A stretch of 64,000 nt of DNA, from contig NZ_CP113432.1 of the NCBI RefSeq assembly GCF_026686735.1, forward strand, positions 2,903,001 through 2,967,000, given 5' to 3'. Numbering within the stretch: the stretch's first letter is position 1; each line of letters starts with the position of its first letter. Under the pieces are notes generated by a model. The model was not told where the DNA came from. It was given only the letters and a program-made list of their open reading frames with translations, and did no database searches. Both the position numbers and the translations under genes were made by a program. Positions 56,222 to 64,000 of this stretch are shown here, in pieces. Source of the DNA: Pseudomonas triclosanedens (GTDB lineage: Bacteria; Pseudomonadota; Gammaproteobacteria; Pseudomonadales; Pseudomonadaceae).

Positions 56222-58618
56222 TTACCAGCTGTACTTCACGCTGGTGAGCACGGTGCGGCGCAGGCCCGGGTAGCAGGAAATGGCGCTGTCGCAGGTAGCC
56301 ACGTAGTCCTCGTCGAGGAGGTTCTGGGCGTTCAGCGAAACGGTCACGTTCTTGTTGATCGGGTAGCTCACGCCGGCGTCGAACAGGGTGTAGTTGTCGA
56401 CGTGGAAGGTGTTGGCGTTGTTGCCGTAGAGCGAGCCGGTGTAGCGCGCGCCACCGCCGATGGAGAGGCCGCCCAAGGTGCCGTCGCGGAAGGTGTAGTT
56501 CAGCCAGCCGGAAGCCATGTGCTCGGGCACGTTGGCCGGGCGGTTGCCCTGGTTGCCGTCGTTGCTCTTGTGGATCTCCGCCTTGGTGTAGGTATAGGAC
56601 GCCAGCAGGTCCCAGTTCTCGTCCAGCCTGGCCTTGAGTTCCGCCTCGATACCGCGCGAGCGCTGCTTGCCGGTGGCTTCGCTGAAGCCGGTGGGGATGC
56701 CGTTGGCGTTCAGTTGCGGGGTCAGCGAATTGCTCTTCATCAGGTCGTAGGCCGCGAGGGTGACCAACAGGTTTTCGGTGGGCTGGTACTTCACGCCGAT
56801 TTCCCACTGGTTGGCTTCGCTGGGCTTGAATGCGTTGCCGGCGGAATCCAGGCCAGTGTTGGGGACGAAGGACTCGGCATAACTGATGTAGGGCGCCAGG
56901 CCGAAGTCGGTCAGGTAGGTCAGACCCACGCGGCCGGTGAAGGCGTTGTCCTTCTGCATGCTGTGCGCGCCGGTGTGGCTGTCGAGGTCGTTGCGCACAT
57001 AGTCGTAGCGGCCACCGGCGGTCAGGATCCAGCGATCGTCGTACTTGATCTGGTCCTGGATGTAGCCGCCGATCTGTTCGATGTTCTGGTCGTAGTTGAT
57101 TGCCTGGCCGCGCAGGGTGGTGTCTTCGGTGGGACGCTGGATGCTCTGGCCGTACTTCGGATCGTTCAGGTTCAGCGATGGGCCGAGCGTGCGCCAGCGG
57201 GCGATGTCGGCGTCCTGCCAGGCATAGTCGCCGCCCATCAGCAGAGTGTGCTTGAACGGCCCGGTCTCGAAGTTGGCCTGGAGCTGGTTGTCCAGGTTGA
57301 AGGTATTCATGTGCTGGTCGAAACGGTCGGCGGTGCGGATCACGTTGCCGGCCACCACGCCCTGGGGCAGGAGGTTGGCGAAGATCAGGTCGACCTGGCC
57401 GTAGCGGGCGTTCTGGCGGAATTCCCAGACATCGTCGAAGCGATGGCGGAACTCATAGCCGAGGGTGTATTGGTCCTGATCGTAGTGGTTGTAGCTGTGG
57501 TCGCCGAGCAGGGTACCGGTGGTGTGGCCGCCCACGCTGTAGTCGAAGATCGAGCCGGCGTTGCGGTCGCGCAGGAAGTCGGCGAGCAGGGTCAGGCTGG
57601 TGTCTTCGTCCGGCGCCCAGGTGAAGGAGGGCGCGAGGTACTGGCGGTCGTCGCGCAGTTCGTGGCCGTCGTCGTATTCGGCCTGGGTGTTGGCGTCGCG
57701 GGCCAGGCCAACCACGCGGTAGAGATACTGGTTCTGGTCGTCCAGCGCGCCGCCGAGGTCGAACTGGCCCTGCTTGCGGTCATGGTTGCCGCCGGTGAGC
57801 TCGACTTCGTTGACGTGGTTGGCGGTGGGCTTCTTGCTCACGCGGTTGATGATGCCGCCGGCGTCGCCCAGGCCGAACAGGCTCGAAGATGGGCCGCGGA
57901 CCACGTCAATGCGCTCGAAGGCGTAGGGTTCGCTACGAAAGTAGGCGTAGCTGTTGTTCTGCTGGCGGAGGCCGTTCAGGTAGTCGCTGGTAGCCTGGGC
58001 ATTGAAGCCGCGAATGTACAGCCAGTCGAAGCCTTTGGGATCGAGGCCGTAGGCTTCGACCTTGACGCCCGGCACGTAGCGCAGCGCTTCGGTGACGGTC
58101 TGCGCGCCCTGGGCATCCATCTGCTTGCGGGTGATCACGGAGATGGACTGGGGAATTTCGAGCAGCGGTGTATCGGTCTTGCTGCCACTGTTGGAGGTGC
58201 GCGGGACGTAGCTGTCTTCGCCCTCGACAGTGCCGGTAATGGTCTGCGCGGACATGTTCAGGGTGTCGCTGTCGCTTGCATCGGCACCCAGCAGGGTCAC
58301 ACGGCTGCCATCCACCTGGTACTTGATGCCGGTGCCGCGCAGCAGGCGCTCCAGGGCCTGGGTCGGCTCCATTTCGCCGCGCACGCTGGCGCTGCGCAGG
58401 TTGCGTACCTGGGTCTGGTTGAAGACGATCTGCAGGTCGGACTGCGCGCCCAGGGTGGTCAGGGCGGACGCCAGCGACTGCGCCGGGATGTCGATGTTGA
58501 CCGGAGCGGCGTAGGCGGCGGTGGCGCTCAGGACCATGCCGAAGGCGGTGGCGCGAACCAGGCGGGCCAGGGGTTTCACCGGGTGCTGGAATTGCGGCGC
58601 AGAGCGGGTGCGACTCAC
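56222..58618 (-). CDS. TonB-dependent ferric-siderophore receptor with signalling domain
   Basis: A 798-residue outer-membrane receptor. A GTG start is proposed because AGGAG lies seven bases upstream and it opens a signal peptide ending near AAYAAPVN. Residues ~45-120 are the STN/secretin signalling domain (VNIDIPAQSLASALTTLGAQSDLQIVFNQTQVRNLRSASV) used by transducers that talk to FecR. A plug domain follows (IPQSISVITRKQMDAQGAQTVTEALRYVPG, DVVRGPSSSLFGLGDAGGIINRVSKKP), then the 22-strand barrel ending in ...TSVKYSW, with the terminal aromatic residue typical of the group. The family is FpvA/FhuE-like. FecR and FecI genes nearby complete a surface-signalling set. An open frame upstream of the GTG has no receptor similarity. 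Confidence 0.94.
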   Translation of the reverse strand: MSRTRSAPQFQHPVKPLARLVRATAFGMVLSATAAYAAPVNIDIPAQSLASALTTLGAQSDLQIVFNQTQVRNLRSASVRGEMEPTQALERLLRGTGIKYQVDGSRVTLLGADASDSDTLNMSAQTITGTVEGEDSYVPRTSNSGSKTDTPLLEIPQSISVITRKQMDAQGAQTVTEALRYVPGVKVEAYGLDPKGFDWLYIRGFNAQATSDYLNGLRQQNNSYAYFRSEPYAFERIDVVRGPSSSLFGLGDAGGIINRVSKKPTANHVNEVELTGGNHDRKQGQFDLGGALDDQNQYLYRVVGLARDANTQAEYDDGHELRDDRQYLAPSFTWAPDEDTSLTLLADFLRDRNAGSIFDYSVGGHTTGTLLGDHSYNHYDQDQYTLGYEFRHRFDDVWEFRQNARYGQVDLIFANLLPQGVVAGNVIRTADRFDQHMNTFNLDNQLQANFETGPFKHTLLMGGDYAWQDADIARWRTLGPSLNLNDPKYGQSIQRPTEDTTLRGQAINYDQNIEQIGGYIQDQIKYDDRWILTAGGRYDYVRNDLDSHTGAHSMQKDNAFTGRVGLTYLTDFGLAPYISYAESFVPNTGLDSAGNAFKPSEANQWEIGVKYQPTENLLVTLAAYDLMKSNSLTPQLNANGIPTGFSEATGKQRSRGIEAELKARLDENWDLLASYTYTKAEIHKSNDGNQGNRPANVPEHMASGWLNYTFRDGTLGGLSIGGGARYTGSLYGNNANTFHVDNYTLFDAGVSYPINKNVTVSLNAQNLLDEDYVATCDSAISCYPGLRRTVLTSVKYSW

Positions 58619-58651
58619 TTGAAGACTCCTATGATCGTGTAATGCTGTTTC

Positions 58652-58668
58652 TAATAAGAATGATTTAG
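58652..58668. promoter_or_regulatory. Weak Fur-like site upstream of the receptor
   Basis: TAATAAGAATGATTTAG, AT-rich in a GC-rich context, 34-50 bases upstream of the receptor start; on the minus strand it reads CTAAATCATTCTTATTA. It resembles degenerate Fur sites and FecI-type -35 regions, but there is no CGT at the PvdS spacing. Confidence 0.4.
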
Positions 58669-58728
58669 CTTTATATGACGCGCAGGACCGGAAAAACCGG
58701 AAGAACTTTTTCAGAAAAAATGAATGTC

Positions 58729-60417
58729 TCAGTGCAGGGCGATGTCCGGGGTGGCGCTGGGCTGCCGCGCGCCATGTTCCTCGATCTCGACGATCTGCCC
58801 GGCGCTCATGCGCAGCAGTCGGTCGGCGACATCGAAGTAGCGGTCGTCGTGGGAGATCACGATCAGCGTCTTGCCCTGGGCGCGCAGCTCCGGCAGCAGC
58901 TCGGTGTAGAAGATGCGGCGGAACTCCGGGTCCTGGTCGGCGGCCCACTCGTCGAACACCAGCACCGGGCGCTTCTCCAGCCACGCCTGGACCAGGGCGA
59001 GGCGCTTGCGCTGGCCAGTGGAGAGGTCGGTGGTGGAGAACTCCTGGCCCTTCAGGCTGACTTTGTGGGCGATCTCAAGGCGCTCAAGGTAGCGATTGGC
59101 TTCGACGGGGATTTCCCCGCTGTCCTTGAGCAGGTCCTCGAACAGGAAGTAGTCCGCGAAGATGGTGGTGAACAACTGGCGATAGTCGTCGCGATTGGCA
59201 TCGCTCACGGCCTCGCCGTTGAGCAGCAGCTCGCCGCCACGCGGTGCGTAGAGGCCCAGCAATAGCTTGATCAGGGTCGTCTTGCCGCAGCCGTTCTCGC
59301 CGGCGATGAAGAGAATTTCGCCACGGAGCAGGGTCAGGTTCAGCGGGCCGACACCGAATCCCCGGGAGCCGTCTTCGGTGGGGTAGTGATAGCTGAGGTC
59401 GCGCAGTTCGATACGCTGCATATCCAGGGCGGCGCGGCCGTCGTCGGCCAGCAGCAGGTTCGGCTCCGGGGAAGAGAAACGCACCGACAGTTCAGCGATA
59501 CGGCGGAACGCCACCTGCGCGCGGCTGACGATGGGCAGTTGGCCGATCAGGTGCTCCAGTGGGCCCTTCATGTACAGCAAGACCAGGATGAAGCCGCTGA
59601 GGGTTGCCTTGTCGGTGCTTGGCCAGAGTGACTGGTAGGCCAGCGCCACGCCGATGACGATGAAGAACAGCGTCGAACCGAAGCCCTTGGCGATGACGAA
59701 CAGGTTGATCGAACGGACCTGTATGTCGCAGATGCGGTCGGCGGTGCCCTGGAGGCGCTCGCTGTAATGCTGGAAGCGCCGGGGCCGGCTGATGCGCAGT
59801 TCCTTGGAGCCTTCGGCCATTGCACGGTAGTGCTTCTGAAGTTCGTCTTCTTCGTCGCGCGCCTCGAAGAAACCCTTGATGCCCTTGCTGCGCGCCACGT
59901 ACTGCACGGCGCTGCCGATGATGATGGCCACGGCGGTGGTGAGGAACATTGGTAGCGACAGGTTGGCGAGGTAGCCCAGGCAGCCAAGGGTCACGGTGAG
60001 GGACACCGCCAGCGGCGCGAAGGCGAAGGCGAAATCGCTGATGGTGTCGATATCGTGGGTCAGCACCGGGATCAGGCGGTGGCTGCGATAGCGCTCGATC
60101 TGCTCGATTGGTGCGGAAATGATCTTGCTGCCCAGCTCCTTGCGCAGCCGCGCGATGACGTGCTGGCCAACGTAGTTGGTGCCGATATCGGAAATGATCG
60201 AGCCCACCAGAGCCAGCGCGCAGAGCCCGGTGAAGCCCAGCAGGAGGCCCGACGGCATGCCGCCTTCGGAGTGCAGGCTGTAGTTGATGGTGGCCAGCAG
60301 GGCGGTGATGCTCGCGCCGCCGAGAATGCCGAGCAGGGTGGCGATGGCGAGGGGCAGCCAGAACGGCCGCAGCAGCTTGAAGAGTTCGCCCAGTGGGCTT
60401 TGCGCAGGCGTGTGCAT
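58729..60417 (-). CDS. PvdE-like cyclic peptide/siderophore ABC exporter
   Basis: A 562-residue fused ABC exporter (membrane domain ~1-320, ATPase ~335-555) of the PvdE/SyrD group. Seen in the ATPase: Walker A AGENGCGKTT, signature DLSTGQRKRLALV, Walker B PVLVFDEWAADQDP, and switch His in VISHDDRYF. DEWAADQDP instead of DEPTSALD is a hallmark of this group. It should move the precursor or finished peptide from cytoplasm to periplasm. It follows fecR on the same strand after ~165 bases and precedes the receptor gene. Confidence 0.94.
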   Translation of the reverse strand: MHTPAQSPLGELFKLLRPFWLPLAIATLLGILGGASITALLATINYSLHSEGGMPSGLLLGFTGLCALALVGSIISDIGTNYVGQHVIARLRKELGSKIISAPIEQIERYRSHRLIPVLTHDIDTISDFAFAFAPLAVSLTVTLGCLGYLANLSLPMFLTTAVAIIIGSAVQYVARSKGIKGFFEARDEEDELQKHYRAMAEGSKELRISRPRRFQHYSERLQGTADRICDIQVRSINLFVIAKGFGSTLFFIVIGVALAYQSLWPSTDKATLSGFILVLLYMKGPLEHLIGQLPIVSRAQVAFRRIAELSVRFSSPEPNLLLADDGRAALDMQRIELRDLSYHYPTEDGSRGFGVGPLNLTLLRGEILFIAGENGCGKTTLIKLLLGLYAPRGGELLLNGEAVSDANRDDYRQLFTTIFADYFLFEDLLKDSGEIPVEANRYLERLEIAHKVSLKGQEFSTTDLSTGQRKRLALVQAWLEKRPVLVFDEWAADQDPEFRRIFYTELLPELRAQGKTLIVISHDDRYFDVADRLLRMSAGQIVEIEEHGARQPSATPDIALH

Positions 60418-60552
60418 CGTCTTTTCCTAGGCTCGGCCCGCGGTTTGGCGGGCCGGAAATCGTGGGCGAGACGGCAGGCGGATCGATGGACTGATCTGCA
60501 AATCCGAATCGTTGCTGTTAAGACGAATGAGCCGGGAGAAAACTGAAAGGAA

Positions 60553-60571
60553 TTTGCGAAAGATTCGCAAA
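60553..60571. promoter_or_regulatory. Perfect palindrome between fecR-like and exporter genes
   Basis: TTTGCGAA-AGA-TTCGCAAA, 8-bp arms and a 3-base centre, 12 bases past the fecR stop and 136 bases upstream of the exporter start. The short loop makes an RNA hairpin awkward, so a protein-binding site is the better reading. The binder is unknown. Confidence 0.5.
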
Positions 60572-60582
60572 AAGGCGGGGAG

Positions 60583-61590
60583 TCAGAGTTGTACGTAGCG
60601 GCTGGAGAGGGTGATGCGCCCTGCGTTGTCCTTGCGCAGCTCTACCGGCAGTACCTTGGGCAGGGAGTCCACCAGTGCCTGCAGGTCGTCGGTGCGGTAG
60701 ATGCCGCCGATGCGCATGGCGGCGGCTTCGGCGTCGTCGAGGCGCACCGGTTGCTTCAGGTAACGGTTTATCAACGGGATGGCAGCTTGCAGGGTGAGGT
60801 CGTCAAGCACCAGCTTGCCCTCGGTCCAGGCGATTGCACCTGCCGGAGCGACCTGCGCCAGTTCTATGTGTCCGCTGCCACGCAGGTAGCGTGCCTGCAT
60901 ACCTGGGGTGAGCTGAGCGCTGTTGCCATCGATGTCGTCCGGCGGGCTGACCACCACCGAGCCTTCAAGAAGGGTTACCAGCATCTGGTTGGCATCGGTC
61001 CAGACGTTGAAGCGGGTGCCGGTGACGCGCACGCTGCCGTTGTCGGTGTGTACGGAGAAGGGGTGCAGTGTGTCATGGGTGACGCGGAAATAGGCTTCGC
61101 CGCCGCTCTTGAGCCAGGCGCTGCGGCGATCGCGGAAGTCGGCATAGATCAGTTGCGAGTCGCTGTTGAGTTCGACCGCGGAGCCGTCGGCCAGATGAAC
61201 TTCGCGTGGCGCGGGCTGGCTGCCGTAGTAGCCGATGCGCGAAGGCAGCCAACCGGCGGACCAGCCCGCCGACCAGGCCGCGCCCAGGGTCACCAGGAGG
61301 CTGGCGGCGATTGCCGCGAACCGGCGCCCGCTGCGTGCTCGACGAGCCCTGGAGCGACGCGGGGCTGCCGGCAATGGCGCATCGCTGGCTGTCGCCGGCA
61401 GCAGTTCGGAGAGCTGCCAGATTTCCAGCATCGCCTGATATTCCTCCACATGCCGGGGATCGGCCGCGCACCACTGCGCGAACGCCGCGCGCTCGGCGAC
61501 GCCGCAATCGGCATCGTGCAGACGAGCGCACCAGTGCGCGGCTTCGTCGCTGATGCGGTCATCGTCGATCGGAGAGGGGGAGGCGTTCAT
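60583..61590 (-). CDS. FecR-type anti-sigma/sigma regulator
   Basis: A 335-residue FecR protein. The N-terminal DUF4880-like part (EAAHWCARLHDADCGVAERAAFAQWCAADPRHVEEY) binds the sigma factor in the cytoplasm. One membrane helix follows at ~93-113 (IAASLLVTLGAAWSAGW). The periplasmic FecR domain has REVHLADGSAVELNSDSQL, FSVHTDNGSVRVTGTRFNV and TLLEGSVVV, and a C-terminal STN-like segment (AIPLINRYLKQPVRL...DLQALVDSLPKVLPVE). It receives the signal from the receptor's signalling domain. Unusually, it is divergent from the fecI-like gene rather than behind it, leaving a 128-base shared gap. Confidence 0.93.
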   Translation of the reverse strand: MNASPSPIDDDRISDEAAHWCARLHDADCGVAERAAFAQWCAADPRHVEEYQAMLEIWQLSELLPATASDAPLPAAPRRSRARRARSGRRFAAIAASLLVTLGAAWSAGWSAGWLPSRIGYYGSQPAPREVHLADGSAVELNSDSQLIYADFRDRRSAWLKSGGEAYFRVTHDTLHPFSVHTDNGSVRVTGTRFNVWTDANQMLVTLLEGSVVVSPPDDIDGNSAQLTPGMQARYLRGSGHIELAQVAPAGAIAWTEGKLVLDDLTLQAAIPLINRYLKQPVRLDDAEAAAMRIGGIYRTDDLQALVDSLPKVLPVELRKDNAGRITLSSRYVQL

Positions 61591-61718
61591 CGAGGGTCCC
61601 GGTTCGAGCCTTTGGCGTGGCTCGTATCACACTTTCTTTTCGAGTTGATGCGAGTGATTATAAATAAGCCTGACTCGGACTGTCAGCAGGCGCCAGCAGC
61701 CTCGACTGTTTTCATGGG

Positions 61719-62225
61719 ATGCCCGACGGGGTGGAGAGCGCGTTGATCCGTTACTACCAGGAACTGGTCCTGTACCTCAATCGCACGCTTGGCGACCGCC
61801 AGGCGGCTGCCGATGTCACTCAGGAAACCTTCCTGCGCCTGCTTGACCGCAAGGGCCACGAGCATATCGAACAACCGCGCGCATTTCTCTATCGCACGGC
61901 CGTCAATCTCAGCATCGATATGCATCGGCGCGCCCGCGTACGTCGCACCGAAGAGCTGGAGGTCCTTGATCGCGAAGGGGTTCTGGACGAACGCTGCCCG
62001 CAGGAGCAGGCCAGCCGCGACCAGCAATTGAACCTGTTGCAGCGTGCCCTGGGCGAGCTCTCCGAACCCTGCCGCCAGGCGTTTGTGTTGCGCAAGGTAG
62101 ACGGTTGCAGCCATACGGAGATCGCCGAGCGCATGGGCATCTCCCGCGACATGGTGGAGAAGCACATCGTCAATGCCATGAAGCACTGTCGCCTGCGCCT
62201 GAAGGCCTGGGGCGGGCAGCGCTGA
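61719..62225 (+). CDS. FecI-type ECF sigma factor
   Basis: A 168-residue ECF sigma factor. Region 2: LVLYLNRTLGDRQAAADVTQETFLRLL and PRAFLYRTAVNLSIDMHRR; region 4: LGELSEPCRQAFVLRKVDGCSHTEIAERMGISRDMVEKHIVNAMKHCRLRL. This is the FecI/FpvI pattern, distinct from the PvdS-like protein at 28216. With FecR and the signalling receptor it should adjust receptor (and perhaps exporter) expression to siderophore availability. The ATG has a poor ribosome binding site; GGAG precedes a TTG at 61743 that would remove eight residues, so the start is open. Confidence 0.9.
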   Translation: MPDGVESALIRYYQELVLYLNRTLGDRQAAADVTQETFLRLLDRKGHEHIEQPRAFLYRTAVNLSIDMHRRARVRRTEELEVLDREGVLDERCPQEQASRDQQLNLLQRALGELSEPCRQAFVLRKVDGCSHTEIAERMGISRDMVEKHIVNAMKHCRLRLKAWGGQR

Positions 62226-62301
62226 CGCAATCGCCTTCGCTTTTCCGCGTCTTTGCCAATACGCGGCATGGCTGTCGGTTTGAGCCGGACTTTCACGCTT
62301 A

Positions 62302-62320
62302 GTGAGAATCATTCTAAATT
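62302..62320. promoter_or_regulatory. Fur-like site overlapping the oxygenase promoter
   Basis: GTGAGAATCATTCTAAATT contains GAGAATCATTCT, close to one half of the Fur consensus, and overlaps the -35 element of the iron-starvation box at 62315. It could add direct Fur control to sigma-dependent expression. Confidence 0.5.
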
Positions 62321-62338
62321 TCGCCGTCCTTGTCTCGT
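62315..62338 (+). promoter_or_regulatory. Iron-starvation (PvdS) box for the oxygenase gene
   Basis: TAAAT-N16-CGT with no mismatch (TAAAT 62315-62319, CGT 62336-62338), preceded by C and extended to CTCGTC at the -10 end. About 150 bases upstream of the ornithine oxygenase start. Confidence 0.88.
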
Positions 62339-62487
62339 CTCTCCAGAGAACGCGCTGTAGATAGCGCAACTCATGGACGACACGCAGGAGCAGCAGGCGA
62401 AGTCGCCGTGCCGCTGGCCGCAGCGGCAGGCTGCCGGCTCCCGCGTCGTCGTGCCCCACGGCCATCGCGACACAGGACATTGGCACC

Positions 62488-63822
62488 ATGACTCAGATGA
62501 TCACTCCGACCTACGACGTGCTCGGCATCGGCTTCGGCCCCTCCAACCTGGCGTTGGCGATCGCCCTGCAGGAACAAGCGCGACGCGAGGGCCGCCACTA
62601 CCACGCGCTGTTCCTCGACAAGCAGGCGGACTACCGCTGGCACGGCAACACCCTGGTGGCGCAGAGCGAATTGCAGATTTCCTTCCTCAAGGACCTGGTG
62701 ACGCTGCGCAATCCCACCAGCCCGTACAGCTTCGTCAACTACCTGCACGCGATGGGCCGGTTGATCGACTTCACTAACCTGGGCACTTTCTATCCGTGCC
62801 GCATGGAGTACAACGACTACCTGCGCTGGGTCAGCGACCAGTTCGCCGAACAGCGTGCCGGTGGCGAAACCGTCACTCGCGTGGAGCCGGTGCAGGGGCC
62901 TGCCGGTATCGAGCTGCTCAAGGTACTGTCTGCCGATGCTCGCGGCCACGAGCGCTTCCGTCTGGCGCGCAGCGTGGTAGTGAGCACCGGTGGCACGCCA
63001 CGAATTCCCTCGGCCTTCAGCCATCTGCGCGACGATGCGCGGGTCTTCCACCATGCGTGCTACATCGAACGTATGGCCATCCAGCCCTGCACCCGCAACG
63101 AGCCGATGCGTATCGCGGTGATCGGCGGCGGGCAGAGCGCGGCGGAAGCGTTCATCGACCTCAACGACAGCTATCCGTCGGTGCAGGTCGACATGATCTT
63201 GCGCGCTGCGGTGCTCAAGCCGGCGGACGACAGCCCCTTCGTCAACGAAATCTTCGCGCCGCGCTATACCGATCTGGTGTTCAACGAGCCGCAGGCCGAG
63301 CGCGAGAAGCTGATTCAGGAGTTCCACAACACCAATTACTCGGTGGTCGACCTCGACCTCATCGAGCGCATCTACGGCATCTTCTATCGGCAGAAGGTGG
63401 CGGGCTCGGAACGCCACGCCTTCCGCTGCCGCCGCACTGTCGAAGCTGCTAAGGCTGATGCGGCGGGCATCGAGCTGACCCTGCGCGACAGCGCTACCGG
63501 TACCGTCGAGACCCACCTCTACGATGCCGTGATCCTCGCCACCGGCTATGAGCGCAAGTCCCACCGTGAACTGCTGGCGCCGCTGCAGGACTACCTCGGC
63601 AACTTCGAAGTGGGCCGCGATTACCGCCTGCGCAGCGACGAGCGCCTGCGCGCCGCCGTCTACCTGCAGGGCTTTACTCAGGACAGCCACGGCCTGAGCG
63701 ACACGTTGCTGTCGGTACTGCCGATCCGCGCCGAGGAAATCGCCGCATCGATGTTCGCGCATCTTCCGCCCCACGAGACCGCACAAACGCCGTCGCGTCC
63801 GCTGGCCGCCGAAAGCGCCTGA
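62488..63822 (+). CDS. pvdA: L-ornithine N5-monooxygenase (PvdA-like)
   Basis: A 444-residue flavin N-hydroxylase, the length of PvdA. Family blocks are the FAD motif YDVLGIGFGPSNLALAIAL, LDKQADYRWHGNTLVAQSELQISFLKDLVTLRNPTSPYSFVNYLH, the NADPH motif IAVIGGGQSAAE, and DAVILATGYERK. It hydroxylates free ornithine at N5 before acylation, giving the hydroxamate unit. Lysine N6-hydroxylase is the alternative, but the DGE-type pockets of A1/A5 and close likeness to PvdA favour ornithine. Start MTQMITPTYD was set by family comparison. It is under an iron-starvation box and is followed by another such promoter and a further gene. Confidence 0.94.
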   Translation: MTQMITPTYDVLGIGFGPSNLALAIALQEQARREGRHYHALFLDKQADYRWHGNTLVAQSELQISFLKDLVTLRNPTSPYSFVNYLHAMGRLIDFTNLGTFYPCRMEYNDYLRWVSDQFAEQRAGGETVTRVEPVQGPAGIELLKVLSADARGHERFRLARSVVVSTGGTPRIPSAFSHLRDDARVFHHACYIERMAIQPCTRNEPMRIAVIGGGQSAAEAFIDLNDSYPSVQVDMILRAAVLKPADDSPFVNEIFAPRYTDLVFNEPQAEREKLIQEFHNTNYSVVDLDLIERIYGIFYRQKVAGSERHAFRCRRTVEAAKADAAGIELTLRDSATGTVETHLYDAVILATGYERKSHRELLAPLQDYLGNFEVGRDYRLRSDERLRAAVYLQGFTQDSHGLSDTLLSVLPIRAEEIAASMFAHLPPHETAQTPSRPLAAESA

Positions 63823-63854
63823 TTCCTGCGTCCGGGTCGAATGATCCGGGCCAC

Positions 63855-63878
63855 TAAATTTTTTCCGGCCCTGCTCGT
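63855..63878 (+). promoter_or_regulatory. Iron-starvation (PvdS) box for the gene at 63920
   Basis: Exact TAAAT-N16-CGT (TAAAT 63855-63859, CGT 63876-63878), again CTAAAT ... CTCGTC, 42 bases before the next ATG. Confidence 0.86.
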
Positions 63879-63919
63879 CATACGAGCGGGGTCATTGCAT
63901 TCCCCGAGGTTGACCCGCC

Positions 63920-64000
63920 ATGACGCATTCCGCTCCGCTTCACTCCCTGCCGTTGCCCGATGGCCGTCGGTTGTCCGCCGACTGCGGGGCCGGCAGCCTT
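63920..64000 (+). CDS. Start of a further siderophore gene, cut by the window end
   Basis: Only 27 codons are visible (MTHSAPLHSLPLPDGRRLS...). GAGG lies ten bases before the ATG and an exact iron-starvation box just upstream, so the gene belongs to the sigma regulon. The opening LPLPDGRRL resembles the N-terminus of GNAT-type acyltransferases of hydroxamate pathways, and an N5-hydroxyornithine acyltransferase is the one biosynthetic step otherwise missing. This identity is a guess from context; too little sequence is present. Confidence 0.6.
   Translation, partial: MTHSAPLHSLPLPDGRRLSADCGAGSL

Noticed and set aside
58652..58668. A PvdS box before the receptor gene
   Set aside because: CTAAAT occurs on the minus strand but CGT does not follow after 16 bases, so I list only a weak Fur-like site.
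61661..61684. A PvdS box before the fecI-like gene
   Set aside because: TAAAT is followed by TGTC after 15 bases; both spacing and -10 sequence miss the pattern of the three accepted sites.

Overview
The window reads as chromosomal DNA of a high-GC Pseudomonas, probably of the P. aeruginosa / P. nitroreducens / P. citronellolis side of the genus. The basis is the homogentisate block next to a dehydrocarnitine/acetoacetate block, a PvdS-type siderophore system, MocR/LysR-rich accessory DNA and Pseudomonas-style intergenic palindromes. The species cannot be fixed from sequence alone.

Layout. (1) 0-10.1 kb, catabolism: a BRO-N protein, fahA-hmgA with the divergent regulator hmgR and a 17-bp palindromic operator, then a LysR gene divergent from a CoA-transferase pair (dhcA/dhcB type), a thiolase, a short-chain fatty acid transporter and a strong terminator, and a second BRO-N protein. 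(2) 10.1-12.4 kb: a structured gap without a convincing gene, then an MscS-family channel. (3) 12.4-19.7 kb, minus strand: a type VI secretion effector island in the order vgrG, DUF4123 adaptor, immunity lipoprotein, a chimeric gene (effector N-terminus fused to a second immunity lipoprotein), and a full-length class 3 lipase effector. Near-identical direct repeats show it was reshuffled by recombination. (4) 20-28.2 kb: accessory metabolic, transport and regulatory genes. (5) 28.2-64 kb (continuing past the end): a complete-looking siderophore locus.

The siderophore locus holds a PvdS-like sigma gene under a Fur box. An operon on the plus strand encodes MbtH, a type II thioesterase, a SyrP/TauD-like dioxygenase, two NRPSs and an alpha/beta hydrolase. 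On the minus strand lie FecR, a PvdE-like exporter, a TonB receptor with an N-terminal signalling domain, a FhuD-like binding protein and a FhuB-like double permease. FecI, an ornithine N-oxygenase and the start of another gene lie on the plus strand.

Reading the adenylation pockets by eye gives: acyl chain (FAAL) - X (DGEACGGVTK) - Asp (DLTKVGHVGK, followed by an epimerase) - Ser (DVWHMSLIDK) - Gly (DILQFGLIWK) - X (DGEACGGVTK, followed by an epimerase). With X as N5-hydroxyornithine and Asp beta-hydroxylated, this is a hexadentate hydroxamate/beta-hydroxyaspartate acyl-pentapeptide. Its first three residues match the ornibactin/malleobactin order, but it has an added Gly and a terminal D-residue. 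Three sites of the form TAAAT (or TAACT)-N16-CGT precede the NRPS operon, the oxygenase and the last partial gene, tying them to the PvdS-like sigma factor. The final structure is inference.
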